Assembly (NCBI GenBank): GCA_036986255.1
Contig: BTRF01000018.1
Location: 1 to 12,648 of the forward strand
DNA: 12,648 nucleotides
DNA from: BTRF01 sp036986255
GTDB taxonomy: Bacteria; Patescibacteriota; WWE3; 9FT-COMBO-53-11
Reading direction: 5' to 3'
Numbering within the stretch: the stretch's first letter is position 1; every line of letters begins with the position of its first letter. This document shows positions 1 to 6,417 of the stretch, piece after piece. Position numbers and translations under genes: made by a program. Below the pieces are notes generated by a model. That model made no database searches. It was not told the origin of the DNA and worked only from the letters and a program-made list of their open reading frames with translations.

Positions 1-219
1 GGGAAGCTCGCCACCTACGACCCTACCGAAGCAGCCAAGGAAAAAGCCCTCCACAAGGTCAAGGAGATCGCCGAGAGGATCTCCACCGACCAAGAATTTG
101 AACCCCAACCGTCAAAGATGTGCTTCTACTGCGATTTTGTGGAGCTATGCCCTGCCAAGGAGCAAGCCAAGAAATTCATTGCCGAATTTAAAGGAAAGGA
201 AAACGACCTTCCTTTCTGA
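1..219 (+). CDS. C-terminal end of a PD-(D/E)XK-family nuclease with Fe-S type cysteines (5' truncated)
   Basis: The frame is open from base 1 and ends at TGA 217-219, leaving 72 residues. The visible part is a lysine- and glutamate-rich helix followed by the cysteine cluster CFYCDFVELCP, which is CxxC then five residues then CP. That spacing is characteristic of the C-terminal Fe-S cluster motif of RecB/AddB/Cas4-type PD-(D/E)XK nucleases, where the fourth cysteine lies far upstream, here outside the window. The catalytic D/E-K residues are therefore not visible. The gene could be a stand-alone RecB-like exonuclease or the tail of a UvrD-type helicase-nuclease fusion; the fragment cannot tell these apart. 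The next gene starts 39 bp downstream on the same strand, so cotranscription is likely. Confidence 0.7.
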   Translation, partial: GKLATYDPTEAAKEKALHKVKEIAERISTDQEFEPQPSKMCFYCDFVELCPAKEQAKKFIAEFKGKENDLPF

Positions 220-258
220 TAGAATAAACCGAAAGGGGGTGAAACCGTAAAGGCAATT

Positions 259-507
259 ATGGAGAAAAAGATCGGCGAAGTAACCCATTATTTCGATCAT
301 ATTCCCGCCGGAATTATCAAACTCGCGGGAGCTCTCGAGAAGGGCAATAAAGTCCGCTTCAAAGGAGCCACCACCGACTTTACCCAAGAGATTACCTCGA
401 TGCAAGTCGACCACGCGGACATTGAGAAAGGTAAGAAAGGGGACGAAGTGGGTGTAAAGGTCAAAGAAAGAGTACGCGAGGGAGATGAAGTACTCTTAGT
501 GGGGTAA
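259..507 (+). CDS. EF-Tu domain-2-like (translation elongation factor-like) small protein
   Basis: This encodes 82 residues. The pattern GEVTHYFDHIPAGIIKLAG followed by LEKGNKVRFKG, ITSMQVDH and KGKKGDEVGVKV resembles the beta-barrel of domain 2 of translational GTPases (EF-Tu, IF-2). No GTPase domain is present. Stand-alone proteins of this kind are annotated as 'translation elongation factor-like' in many CPR bacteria and archaea, and their function is not established. I chose ATG 259 because AAAGG at 249-253 lies 5 nt upstream; a stronger purine run at 231-241 is too far away. It follows the nuclease gene on the same strand and is followed by a terminator, so it probably ends a transcript. 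No membrane segment or signal peptide is visible. Confidence 0.8.
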   Translation: MEKKIGEVTHYFDHIPAGIIKLAGALEKGNKVRFKGATTDFTQEITSMQVDHADIEKGKKGDEVGVKVKERVREGDEVLLVG

Positions 508-538
508 ACCACTGAGGGCTCTTAGCCCTTGGTTTTCT
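506..538 (+). terminator. Intrinsic terminator after the elongation-factor-like gene
   Basis: AGGGCT (515-520), a CTT loop and AGCCCT (524-529) form a perfect 6-bp stem. It can be lengthened by AACCA (507-511) pairing with TGGTT (530-534) across a 3-nt bulge, and TTCT follows. The T-run is short on the plus strand. On the minus strand the same hairpin lies just past the stop of the convergent gene but lacks a T-run, so any bidirectional use would be weak. Confidence 0.6.
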
Positions 539-541
539 GCC

Positions 542-2002
542 CTATTGCTCCCCCGTCACCAGCGTAATGGTAATTCTTCCTGTGTTTCTAGGTACTCGTT
601 GTAATTTTTCCGGCAGATTAGGCCAAAGCTGAAGTTCATAAGCGGTGGCCTCGGTCAGCGAGGAGAGATACTCTTGCGCCGAGCCCGGGTTGCGGCCGGC
701 CAGATCGGCCTTGATCTTTTCCACATCGACTTCCGGAACCACCCGAGCTGAAACCTTAGCTTGAAAACTCAGTTTGTTGGAAGACAGCTTCGGCTCGAGC
801 GGATCAATGTTGGTCTCCCCGGGAAAAAGGGTAAAGCCGGCGGGAACCAGAGCCCCAATACTCTGCAATACCAGCTCCTGCATATCCGAACCCTTATAAG
901 TAATCAGAGTGAATTTCATAGTCAAAGAAAGGGTAAGCTTATCCGTCTGCTCACCAACCGCATGGGAGAATTTTTTCTCGGTCACCTCGCTCTTAATCGC
1001 CTCTTCCACCACCACTTCGTCAATTCCTCCAGACGAAGCCAAACTCTTCTTCCCCTCCTCGGTCAGCTCCTTCTTAAGCTCTTCTAAGACGGCGACCTGG
1101 TCATCGGCAGAGACGATTGTGACTTCTTGAGATGAGCCCCCCGCCACGGATTGCCCCGAAGCAATGTAGACATTGTAGGTAGGATCATTGGCGTACCCAC
1201 CCCCCACGAAATCAAACTCAATACCGACGCTTTGATCATACTGGCTCCCGATCTTGACAGACGTGATGCTCCCCACCTCGCTGCCGCAAGTTTCCGGGTC
1301 CGGCCTGGCAGGGACATCGGAAACATCGGCGTCAATCGTGTAGGTAAGATCCTTCCCTTCCACCTTTATAACCGTCCCTGCCGTAAAAGTCTTTGGGCTG
1401 TCCAGGCAGTTCACAAAAGTAACCGTTCCCTTGGCCTTCTCCCCAACAATCGCGGTGCCGGTCGCCTGGACGGATTTCTCCCCGCTCTCCTCGGCCGTGC
1501 GAAGATCTCCGGGAATAATCCCTTTTTCCGCATCCACTTTTTCCGCCGAGATATTAACCGCAACGGAGAGTTCTTTGACCAAAGGAATAGGGTTAAGGGT
1601 CAAAATTACCTCGGCCCGCGGGAGATAAGAGATGGCCCAATAAGCCCCCCCGCCAAGAAAAAGCAAAATTACCAAAAGAAGAGATGCAATAAGGACGAAC
1701 CGCCGAAAAATTCCGGTCCTTGCTTTTTTAGGTTTAGGGGCTGGACGCTGATCGCTCTTTTTCGATCCGGCGGCCTTGGGCTCCTTTTCCCCGCCCAAGG
1801 CGGCAATCATCCTCTTGCTCCGCGCACCCGTCGGGAGAAGAATGAGACGCTTCCGTTCCTTCTTTGCTTTGGCCTGCAAAATCCTAAGCATCAAAAGATT
1901 GAAGTTCTCCTCGGGGACCTCAATCTCAACGGTCTCTTTTTCCCCCGCTAAAATTTTCTCTAGAAGTTTAAACAAGTCCATCAGAACCGGATTGCTACTC
2001 AT
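542..2002 (-). CDS. Single-pass membrane protein, CPR 'baseplate J-like' type
   Basis: The product has 486 residues from ATG 2002; GTG 2005 is also possible. Numbering here is from that GTG. Residues 1-70 are a small cytoplasmic domain, and 71-100 a Lys/Pro/Ala-rich linker. A strong transmembrane helix spans about 101-127, and the rest is extracytoplasmic beta-rich sequence with VGEKAKGTVTFVNCLDSPKTF at about 188-208. Similar CPR proteins are often annotated 'baseplate J/gp47 family', which I recall as a family resemblance and not a proven role. Its ATG overlaps the stop of the PilM-like gene, with GGGGAGG just upstream, indicating translational coupling. By analogy with PilM-PilN, the actin-like ATPase may bind the cytoplasmic N-terminus of this protein; that is inference. 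It could equally be an envelope or adhesion component. Confidence 0.7.
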   Translation of the reverse strand: MSSNPVLMDLFKLLEKILAGEKETVEIEVPEENFNLLMLRILQAKAKKERKRLILLPTGARSKRMIAALGGEKEPKAAGSKKSDQRPAPKPKKARTGIFRRFVLIASLLLVILLFLGGGAYWAISYLPRAEVILTLNPIPLVKELSVAVNISAEKVDAEKGIIPGDLRTAEESGEKSVQATGTAIVGEKAKGTVTFVNCLDSPKTFTAGTVIKVEGKDLTYTIDADVSDVPARPDPETCGSEVGSITSVKIGSQYDQSVGIEFDFVGGGYANDPTYNVYIASGQSVAGGSSQEVTIVSADDQVAVLEELKKELTEEGKKSLASSGGIDEVVVEEAIKSEVTEKKFSHAVGEQTDKLTLSLTMKFTLITYKGSDMQELVLQSIGALVPAGFTLFPGETNIDPLEPKLSSNKLSFQAKVSARVVPEVDVEKIKADLAGRNPGSAQEYLSSLTEATAYELQLWPNLPEKLQRVPRNTGRITITLVTGEQ

Positions 2003-2963
2003 CACCCTCCCCTTTCACCCTCAGGGCCACTTGACCCAAAGAAAGCGGTAACCGGTCCTCTTCCAAAGCAACCACGTCCGGGGCAACCTCAAAGGGATGG
2101 TCCCGAGACCACGGATAGGAAGAGACCACTTCCAAAAGACCAGGGAAAGAGCTCCCCCCGCCAGTGAGAAACATTTTGGCCGGAAAGACCTTTACCTCGC
2201 TAAAGTCCAAAAGCGTTGCAGAGACGGCATCCAGCCATAAGTCAAGAAAGGCGGTGGGGTTGCCGTTCTCGGAAAAATTCCAGAAAAAGCTCTTGGTTTC
2301 CATGAGCTGGCCGCCAAAGACCACACTGATTTCCGTTTTGGCTCCACCAATATCAAAGATCAAGGCATTAAGTTCGCTGGTCTTGGAGAGCTCACTCACC
2401 AAATTGAAGGGAAGGGAGCTAAAGCCCCAGAGAGAAAGTCCTGCCCGCTTAACCAATTCGGCCTGCTCGGAGAGGTAGGATCTATCGGCAAATGAAGTAA
2501 AAAGGTAAACCTCCATTTTGTCGGCCTCCTTAACTTCCAAGATCTCGGCCTCCAGCTCGGAAACTCCCAACTTAGGATCGCCAAAATCCGACCGCAGCTC
2601 CTCCTGCGCCGACCGCAGAGCGGTTTCCCGGGCATGAGAGGTAAGCTCTTCCACATCACGACTGGTACTGCTGCGAACCACAGTGGTAAAAGCGAGAGTA
2701 CGGGGACCGGAAGCTCCTACCACGCTAACCGGAGCCGCATCGGGGAAGTCACTCTTAAGCTCGCCAACCGCTTCCTTTAAATTGCCCATGTCGTCTTCCG
2801 GCCGATCGGCGCGGGGAATTTTGCGCGCGCCCAATCGCGCCACCATTCCCTCGGCATAGTTGAGAACAAAAGCTTTAAGAACCTTTCCCCCCAAATCAAG
2901 AACGAAGAACTGATCGGGAAACTCTTCTCTTTTTCCAAGCGAAGGCAGTTTTAGTTTGATCAT
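1995..2963 (-). CDS. Actin-like ATPase, PilM/FtsA type
   Basis: The product has 322 residues. The actin/Hsp70-fold nucleotide motifs are visible: phosphate-1 at about 20-33 (FVLDLGGKVLKAFVL), phosphate-2 at about 201-213 (LIFDIGGAKTEIS) and the adenosine motif at about 264-276 (FLTGGGSSFPGL). The charged region at about 100-150 fits the inserted subdomain of PilM/FtsA proteins. In type IV pilus systems PilM is a cytoplasmic ATPase that binds the N-terminus of membrane-anchored PilN; the next gene encodes a membrane protein with a cytoplasmic N-terminus, which fits but is not proof. The start ATG (2963-2961) overlaps the alaS stop in an ATGA, so translation is coupled to alaS. No pilin, PilB or PilC gene lies in the window. 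Confidence 0.75.
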   Translation of the reverse strand: MIKLKLPSLGKREEFPDQFFVLDLGGKVLKAFVLNYAEGMVARLGARKIPRADRPEDDMGNLKEAVGELKSDFPDAAPVSVVGASGPRTLAFTTVVRSSTSRDVEELTSHARETALRSAQEELRSDFGDPKLGVSELEAEILEVKEADKMEVYLFTSFADRSYLSEQAELVKRAGLSLWGFSSLPFNLVSELSKTSELNALIFDIGGAKTEISVVFGGQLMETKSFFWNFSENGNPTAFLDLWLDAVSATLLDFSEVKVFPAKMFLTGGGSSFPGLLEVVSSYPWSRDHPFEVAPDVVALEEDRLPLSLGQVALRVKGEGDE

Positions 2964-4681
2964 ACAGGTTGGGCTCGGGCGTAGATCCGCCGCACTCCTG
3001 ATCCGGCCGACTCCTCCTTGATTATCTCAAACTTACCTATCCGCGCGGTACCTTTGACATGCGGACCCCCGCAAAGCTCCTTGGAAAAAGAGCTCTCGGG
3101 ATCATCGCCAATGTGATAAAGAGTGACCTGCCCAACCTGTTGGTATCTCTTTTTAAAGAGGGCTTCGGCACCCATTTTTTGGGCCTCCTCATAGCTAGTA
3201 GCTACCTTCATGATAGGGAGGTTCTCCTTAATCTTTTTATTAACCAAATCCCCAACTTTTTTCAACTCCTCGTCCGTAAGCTTGCGGTCAAAGGTGAAGT
3301 CGTGACGAAACCGATCCGCTTCCAAATGCTGGCCGGCCTGACGGACGTGGGGACCCAAAACAACCTTGAGAGCCGCATTGAGAAGATGGGCAGCAGAGTG
3401 TTGGGGAGCGATTAGTTCTTTCTCCCCCACCCTTTTCTTAGCCGCCGCGCGAGCCCGTCTGCGCTGCTCTTCAAGCTTCTTCTCAAAGGCATCCACATCC
3501 ACACTAAGCCTCTTCGTCCTAGCTAGCTCCTGGGTTAACTCCAGGGGAAACCCATAAGTGTCGTAGAGGATAAACGCATCAATGTCCTTGTCCATTTTTT
3601 CCATCACTTTAAGGCCCTTGGTTAGGGCTCGGGAAAACTTCTGCTCTTCATCCCCAATCACCTGTTGAATTTTCTTTCGATGCTCATTAAGTTCTGGGTA
3701 GAGCCCTCCGTACATTTCAATTACGCACTGTGCGGGCTCCAGCAGAAAATATCCGTTGATTCCCAAAATTCGGCCGTGGAGAATCGCACGGCGCAGGATC
3801 CTGCGCAGAATGTAGCCGCGCCCCACATTAAGAGGGGCCACTCCATCCGCCGCCAAAAAGACCGCGCCCCGAACATGATCGGCGATAATCCGCAAAGAGC
3901 GTACACTCGCCTCCTTTCTCCCCACTTCCGCTAATTTCTCTATCTCCTCCATAAGGGGAGCAAAAAGATCAGTTTCAAAAACATTATCCTTGCCCTGAAG
4001 GATGAGGGCTAACCGCTCCATCCCCATCCCGGTATCAATATTCTGCTGTTTAAGCTTGGAGTACCGGCCTTGTTCGTTCTTAGAATACTCCATAAAAACC
4101 AGGTTCCAGAGCTCCAGCTCCCGGCCATCCGGAAGGACATAATGGATCTCCGAGGAAGGGCCGCACGGTCCCGTTTTGCCGGGCGGTCCCCAGAAATTAT
4201 CCTCTCGGCTAAATTCGCGAATCTCAACCCCCGGCACCTCCTTCTCCCAAATCTTGCGGGCTTCCTTATCCTTAGGAGTCTCCCTATCACCGGCAAAGAT
4301 CGAGACGAACATCCTCCGGGGATCCAACCCCATCTCTTCGGTCAGAAAATTCCAGGCTAAAGGAATCGCTAACTCCTTAAAATAGTCACCGATGGAAAAG
4401 TTGCCCAACATCTCAAAGAAGGTGTGGTGACTCTCGTCCCCCACCTCCTCAATATCGGTCGTGCGAAAACTTTTTTGGATGGAAACTAAACGAAGGTTGC
4501 CAAAGTCCGCCAGAGCATCGGCCTCCCCCATCAGATAGGGTTTAAACTGCTGCATCCCAGCAGTGGTCAAAAGCACAGATTCGTCGCTGGGAGGGGGGAC
4601 AAGGGAGGATGAGGGTACCACAGTGTGATCGTGGGAAGAAAAATAATCTAGAAATTTCTGCCTAATTTCTTGGTGGGTCAT
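2960..4681 (-). CDS. alaS: Alanyl-tRNA synthetase, compact form
   Basis: This cytoplasmic class II synthetase charges tRNA-Ala. Of 573 residues, the catalytic core is recognisable: SHHTFFEMLGNFSIGDYFK at 84-102 (motif 2 region), GMGMERLALILQGKDNVFETDLF at 218-240 (motif 3) and NVGRGYILRRILRRA at 285-299. LYDTYGFPLELT at 372-383 follows. Editing-site residues are present as H428SAAH432 and C537GGPH541. Two parts of the usual protein are missing: the roughly 100-residue barrel with the GGQxGD motif before the first histidine pair, and the whole C-terminal C-Ala domain. The ORF is intact, so this is compaction and not a frameshift. ATG 4681 gives the family N-terminus; no clear Shine-Dalgarno precedes it. 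It heads an overlapping group with the PilM-like and membrane protein genes. Confidence 0.95.
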   Translation of the reverse strand: MTHQEIRQKFLDYFSSHDHTVVPSSSLVPPPSDESVLLTTAGMQQFKPYLMGEADALADFGNLRLVSIQKSFRTTDIEEVGDESHHTFFEMLGNFSIGDYFKELAIPLAWNFLTEEMGLDPRRMFVSIFAGDRETPKDKEARKIWEKEVPGVEIREFSREDNFWGPPGKTGPCGPSSEIHYVLPDGRELELWNLVFMEYSKNEQGRYSKLKQQNIDTGMGMERLALILQGKDNVFETDLFAPLMEEIEKLAEVGRKEASVRSLRIIADHVRGAVFLAADGVAPLNVGRGYILRRILRRAILHGRILGINGYFLLEPAQCVIEMYGGLYPELNEHRKKIQQVIGDEEQKFSRALTKGLKVMEKMDKDIDAFILYDTYGFPLELTQELARTKRLSVDVDAFEKKLEEQRRRARAAAKKRVGEKELIAPQHSAAHLLNAALKVVLGPHVRQAGQHLEADRFRHDFTFDRKLTDEELKKVGDLVNKKIKENLPIMKVATSYEEAQKMGAEALFKKRYQQVGQVTLYHIGDDPESSFSKELCGGPHVKGTARIGKFEIIKEESAGSGVRRIYARAQPV

Positions 4682-4693
4682 CCCGGTAGTAGA

Positions 4694-4722
4694 ATTTTAA
4701 ATCAACTCTTAATAGAGTTGAA
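4694..4722 (-). promoter_or_regulatory. Possible promoter for alaS
   Basis: On the minus strand TTCAAC (4722-4717) and TAAAAT (4699-4694) are 17 nt apart, and the start codon lies 12 nt after the -10 box. The -35 match is poor, and the site overlaps an inverted repeat (4703-4720) that contains the end of the GIY-YIG gene, which could instead act as a weak terminator. Confidence 0.3.
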
Positions 4723-4968
4723 GTACTCCTTCAACCTCCTTTTTAGTAATCTAGAACCCTGACTGGTCTTAAGATAACGCTCTCTTCGATTTGCATCAGT
4801 TGGTTCTAAACACGCTTCGTAGTAAATTAGCTTCCAGGGCATATACCTTTTGGTTGAAGGATTCCTACCTCGATTATGTTCATCAATCCTTTTACTAATA
4901 TCCTCCGTACAACCGATGTACAGTTCATCTTCTTTTACACTTTTTAAAACGTAAACATAGTGGAACAT
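4702..4968 (-). CDS. GIY-YIG endonuclease-domain protein
   Basis: The product has 88 residues starting at ATG 4968. It begins directly with the GIY-YIG core: YVYVLKS, then LYIGCT, then DISKRIDEHNRG with the conserved arginine. The later helix RRERYLKTSQGSRLLKRR holds the expected catalytic glutamate. The length is typical of single-domain members (UPF0213-like). The frame stays open upstream to 5064, but that extension lies in a promoter region and precedes the fold, so I reject it. It has its own promoter just after the terminator of the upstream unit. Single-domain members in CPR genomes are common and their function is unclear; a repair or selfish nuclease role is possible. Its last codons form half of an inverted repeat at 4703-4720. 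Confidence 0.85.
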   Translation of the reverse strand: MFHYVYVLKSVKEDELYIGCTEDISKRIDEHNRGRNPSTKRYMPWKLIYYEACLEPTDANRRERYLKTSQGSRLLKRRLKEYFNSIKS

Positions 4969-5004
4969 AATCGTTTGAAATTTCACTACCGGGTCATCAG
5001 GGTT

Positions 5005-5034
5005 ATGATACAGGAGACATGAGATGAGAGACAA
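5005..5034 (-). promoter_or_regulatory. Promoter for the GIY-YIG gene
   Basis: TTGTCT (5034-5029) and TATCAT (5010-5005) on the minus strand are separated by 18 nt. Transcription would start near 4998, giving a leader of about 30 nt. The site begins only a few bases after the T-run of the upstream terminator, so the gene appears to be insulated from the 8.6-5.0 kb unit. Confidence 0.45.
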
Positions 5035-5042
5035 GATAACGC

Positions 5043-5076
5043 AAAAAGAAAAAGGCAGGTCCAAAATGAACCTGCC
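5043..5076 (-). terminator. Strong intrinsic terminator ending the 8.6-5.0 kb minus-strand unit
   Basis: Read on the minus strand, GGCAGGT (5076-5070), a 9-nt loop and ACCTGCC (5060-5054) form a perfect 7-bp stem followed at once by TTTTTCTTTTT. The stem begins in the stop codon of the last small gene. This is the best intrinsic terminator in the window. Confidence 0.85.
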
Positions 5077-5345
5077 TACATGGTTGGGCCGCTTCCCTTG
5101 GCAATCATCTCGCCTTCGGGAGTGGCCATTGATCCGTCGGCAAAATTGACAGCCAAACCCTTCCTTTCAAGTGATTGGAGGGTCTGGGTGACAACGGAGA
5201 GCATTCCTCTCTCCGTTAGTCGAATCTCCTCGCCATCTATTAAGATTAGCCCTTGCCTTCGCATTACGGCTGCTTCGCCATACTGCTCGTGGTCAAGATC
5301 TGCTATCCTAACCGGACCTTGGAACAACTTATCCACGAGGGACAT
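5076..5345 (-). CDS. Hypothetical protein, last gene of the structured-RNA unit
   Basis: The product has 89 residues from ATG 5345, which is preceded by AAAGGAGAAAAGGAG, a good Shine-Dalgarno. The frame extends upstream to 5381 but without a ribosome site and into a hairpin, so the inner ATG is preferred. I do not recognise the family. The order of elements (short helix, RRQGLILIDGEEIRLTERG, a helix with a leucine pattern, then RKGLAVNFADGSMATPEGEMIAKG) is compatible with a small winged-helix-like fold, but this is only an impression. There are no cysteines, membrane helices or signal peptide. It is separated from the upstream zinc-ribbon genes by 120 bp containing three hairpins and ends in the unit's terminator. 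Confidence 0.7.
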   Translation of the reverse strand: MSLVDKLFQGPVRIADLDHEQYGEAAVMRRQGLILIDGEEIRLTERGMLSVVTQTLQSLERKGLAVNFADGSMATPEGEMIAKGSGPTM

Positions 5346-5361
5346 CTCCTTTTCTCCTTTC

Positions 5362-5377
5362 TGCGAGTCGCCTCGCA
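5362..5377 (-). other. Hairpin in the leader of the 5076-5345 gene
   Basis: TGCGAG, a TCGC loop and CTCGCA form a perfect 6-bp stem 16 nt before the start codon and directly upstream of the Shine-Dalgarno. It could influence ribosome access or mark an RNA end. Confidence 0.5.
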
Positions 5378-5386
5378 ACAATGTCT

Positions 5387-5426
5387 CTCTCCTAAACCTG
5401 CTTCTGGCGAATCAGACTTAGGAGAG
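5387..5426 (-). repeat. GGTTTAGGAGAG hairpin motif, copy 3
   Basis: CTCTCCTAA (5387-5395) and TTAGGAGAG (5418-5426) form a perfect 9-bp outer stem. An inner hairpin TCTG/CAGA lies between them. On the minus strand the 3' side reads GGTTTAGGAGAG, identical to the copies at 6244-6298 and 7376-7415. Only the outer side and the presence of an inner hairpin are shared; inner sequences differ, as expected for a structural RNA element. Confidence 0.6.
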
Positions 5427-5459
5427 GACAGGCGCCGATGGTGCATCAAGGCGCCTGTC
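5427..5459 (-). other. Perfect 10-bp hairpin between two small genes
   Basis: GACAGGCGCC (5427-5436) pairs with GGCGCCTGTC (5450-5459) across a 13-nt loop. It lies 7 nt after the stop of the 48-residue zinc-ribbon gene and directly abuts the GGTTTAGGAGAG motif. No T-run follows on either strand, so it is not an ordinary terminator; RNA stabilisation or processing is more likely. Confidence 0.55.
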
Positions 5460-5465
5460 TGGAAT

Positions 5466-5612
5466 TTACGAGCAATCTTCTTCGAGGATCTCCTCTTCCC
5501 CGAAGATTACAGCGATGTCGGCACAGAGGGGGCAGCGCCAATCATCGTCGAGAGTCCCCGGATTAAAGGGCCAACCGCAATCAAGACAAACCTCAAATTC
5601 ATCGTCAGGCAT
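5466..5612 (-). CDS. 48-residue zinc-ribbon microprotein
   Basis: The product begins MPDDEFEVCLDCG and continues to DWRCPLCADIAV, giving two CxxC knuckles (C9/C12 and C27/C30). This is a minimal zinc ribbon with a strongly acidic tail ending in EEEILEEDCS. The ATG is 1 nt past the TAA of the upstream zinc-ribbon gene and lacks its own Shine-Dalgarno, so it is probably translated by reinitiation after that gene. I do not know its partner or function. Tiny acidic zinc ribbons often bind RNA polymerase, ribosomes or nucleic acid, but nothing here proves this. The preserved cysteine spacing and the coupling support a real gene despite the small size. Confidence 0.75.
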   Translation of the reverse strand: MPDDEFEVCLDCGWPFNPGTLDDDWRCPLCADIAVIFGEEEILEEDCS

Positions 5613-5613
5613 A

Positions 5614-5874
5614 TTATGATCCCGGAGGAATAGGAAAGTCATTGGCCTTGCACCAAGCCGTCAGCGCGTTCTTGAGCGCATCGGGACCGGTGAAGGTTTG
5701 CCAACCTTCCTCGTCTTCACCTTCATCCTCGTCCCGACCCTCAGCAAGCTCCGTACAAGTAATACAGCGGTCTTGCTCGTCAAGGGCTCCGATTTCATTG
5801 GGCTGCCCGCAAGCGGAGCAGACCACAAAATCGTCTGCAAACTCGCTTTGCAGATTGTAGGGGATGGTAACCAT
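5614..5874 (-). CDS. 86-residue zinc-ribbon protein with acidic linker
   Basis: From ATG 5874 the product reads MVTIPYNLQSEFADDFVVCSACGQPNEIG, with CxxC at about 19-22 and a second CxxC in RCITCTEL at about 37-40, making a zinc ribbon. A stretch rich in Asp and Glu (REDEDEGEDEE-like, about 47-56) follows, then a helix-forming C-terminus DALKNALTAWCKAND. I do not recognise a named family. GGGAG lies 10 nt before the chosen ATG; an earlier in-frame ATG at 5922 falls in a hairpin and is rejected. The start is preceded by four consecutive hairpins (5907-5996), and the next zinc-ribbon gene is translationally coupled downstream. The pair probably acts together; a nucleic-acid or protein-binding role is inference. 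Confidence 0.75.
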   Translation of the reverse strand: MVTIPYNLQSEFADDFVVCSACGQPNEIGALDEQDRCITCTELAEGRDEDEGEDEEGWQTFTGPDALKNALTAWCKANDFPIPPGS

Positions 5875-5902
5875 CGGTCCGTTTCTCCCTTCTTTATGAT
5901 TA

Positions 5903-5952
5903 GAACGTGATCTTCCGATCACTGGCTAATAACCAGCGAAACTGGTTATTAG
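5903..5952 (-). repeat. Tandem-hairpin element, copy A
   Basis: On the minus strand CTAATAACCAG, a TTTCG loop and CTGGTTATTAG form a perfect 11-bp hairpin. After CCA comes GTGATC, a GGAA loop and GATCAC, then GTTCTA. The same layout with identical spacing occurs on the plus strand at 8692-8742 in front of ftsK. Here it lies in the leader of the 86-residue zinc-ribbon gene. Confidence 0.65.
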
Positions 5953-5996
5953 TGCCAAAGGCACCGATCTGCCGTGGTTCCTACCAACCACAGCAG
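5952..5996 (-). other. Two further hairpins upstream of the tandem-hairpin element
   Basis: GTGCC AAA GGCAC (5952-5964) abuts the previous hairpin with no gap. CTGCCGTGGTT (5969-5979) pairs with AACCACAGCAG (5986-5996) over 11 positions with one G-U or mismatch, around a 6-nt loop. With 5907-5952 this makes four hairpins in 90 bases. Confidence 0.55.
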
Positions 5997-6028
5997 GTCG
6001 CTACCCAGCACTTTATTTAAGAAGGAGA

Positions 6029-6118
6029 TGGCCTGGTGGGGCTTGAACCCACGCCTTCTTTTCACCTTGAAAAGGAAGAATTTCCCACTCGAAGGCGCCT
6101 CCATCTTGGCACAGGCCA
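6029..6118 (-). ncRNA. tRNA-like module (acceptor stem plus T-arm), identity unresolved
   Basis: On the minus strand a 7-bp acceptor stem (TGGCCTG with CAGGCCA; GATGGCCTG/CAGGCCATC if extended to 9 bp) closes a T-arm GTGGG-TTCAAGC-CCCAC placed directly next to the 3' acceptor strand, as in tRNA. A small D-like hairpin GCC/GGC follows the 5' strand. The middle does not give a standard anticodon arm: GCCTTC pairs with GAAGGC and ends one base before the T-stem, leaving no variable loop, and no acceptable U33-containing 7-nt loop was found. No CCA is encoded. It could be a degenerate or intron-bearing tRNA, a class II tRNA I failed to fold, or a tRNA mimic within a larger RNA. Confidence 0.45.
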
Positions 6119-6243
6119 TCACAAGTCCTCAGTTTTTCTTAACGGGGGTTTCGAACCGCCTCTCCACCAGCTTTAACCCAAGCTACGCCTCAGGAAGCCG
6201 CAAAAGGTGGAGCGCTCCGTAAGCTCGTCTCCTATTTAGAGAA

Positions 6244-6298
6244 CTCTCCTAAACCCACCATCTTTACAAAAGATGATGCAGCTTAAGGGAGGAGAGAG
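6244..6298 (-). repeat. GGTTTAGGAGAG hairpin motif, copy 2
   Basis: CTCTCC (6244-6249) pairs with GGAGAG near 6291-6296. On the minus strand the inner hairpin is CATCATCTTT-TGT-AAAGATGGTG, ten pairs with one G-U. The 3' flank reads GGTTTAGGAGAG exactly as in the other two copies, and AAGC precedes the inner hairpin as in copy 1. Confidence 0.6.
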
Positions 6299-6417
6299 TA
6301 GTCGACCAACTCGACAGGCCTCCTTTATAGGTACCGTGTTATTCCGACCTCAGACCCCGTCGCTGATTCTCAGTTCTTTAGTGTCTTTCGGTCTTAGCCT
6401 CAAAAGAATTGAACCTT

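Larger units (their letters stand above)
5997..6417 (-). other. Structured non-coding spacer (upstream part of the 5875-6417 spacer)
   Basis: No credible gene lies here. In minus-strand order it holds: AGACC/GGTCT (about 6392 to 6352) enclosing CTGA-GAA-TCAG; GTCGA/TCGAC around 6302-6316; the GGTTTAGGAGAG motif (6244-6298); CTCCACC pairing with GGTGGAG (6206-6212 and 6164-6170 region) enclosing AGCTT-GGGTTA-AAGCT; and the tRNA-like module 6029-6118. An AAAGGAGG sequence near 6325 has only an 8-codon frame after it. I see no match to RNase P, SRP or 6S RNA signatures. Confidence 0.5.

Noticed and set aside
1151..1951. A 266-codon open frame on the plus strand
   Set aside because: It lies wholly opposite the membrane protein gene, has low-complexity basic composition, no ribosome site and no recognisable domain; it is a shadow of the GC-rich opposite gene.
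6140..6165. GGCGG-TTCGAAA-CCCCC as a T-arm or Ser(CGA) anticodon arm
   Set aside because: The middle pair is C-C, and no matching acceptor stem or D-arm was found at a proper distance.
6280..6330. An 8-codon frame after AAAGGAGG in the lower spacer
   Set aside because: It starts at TTG, is too short to judge, and overlaps two hairpins.
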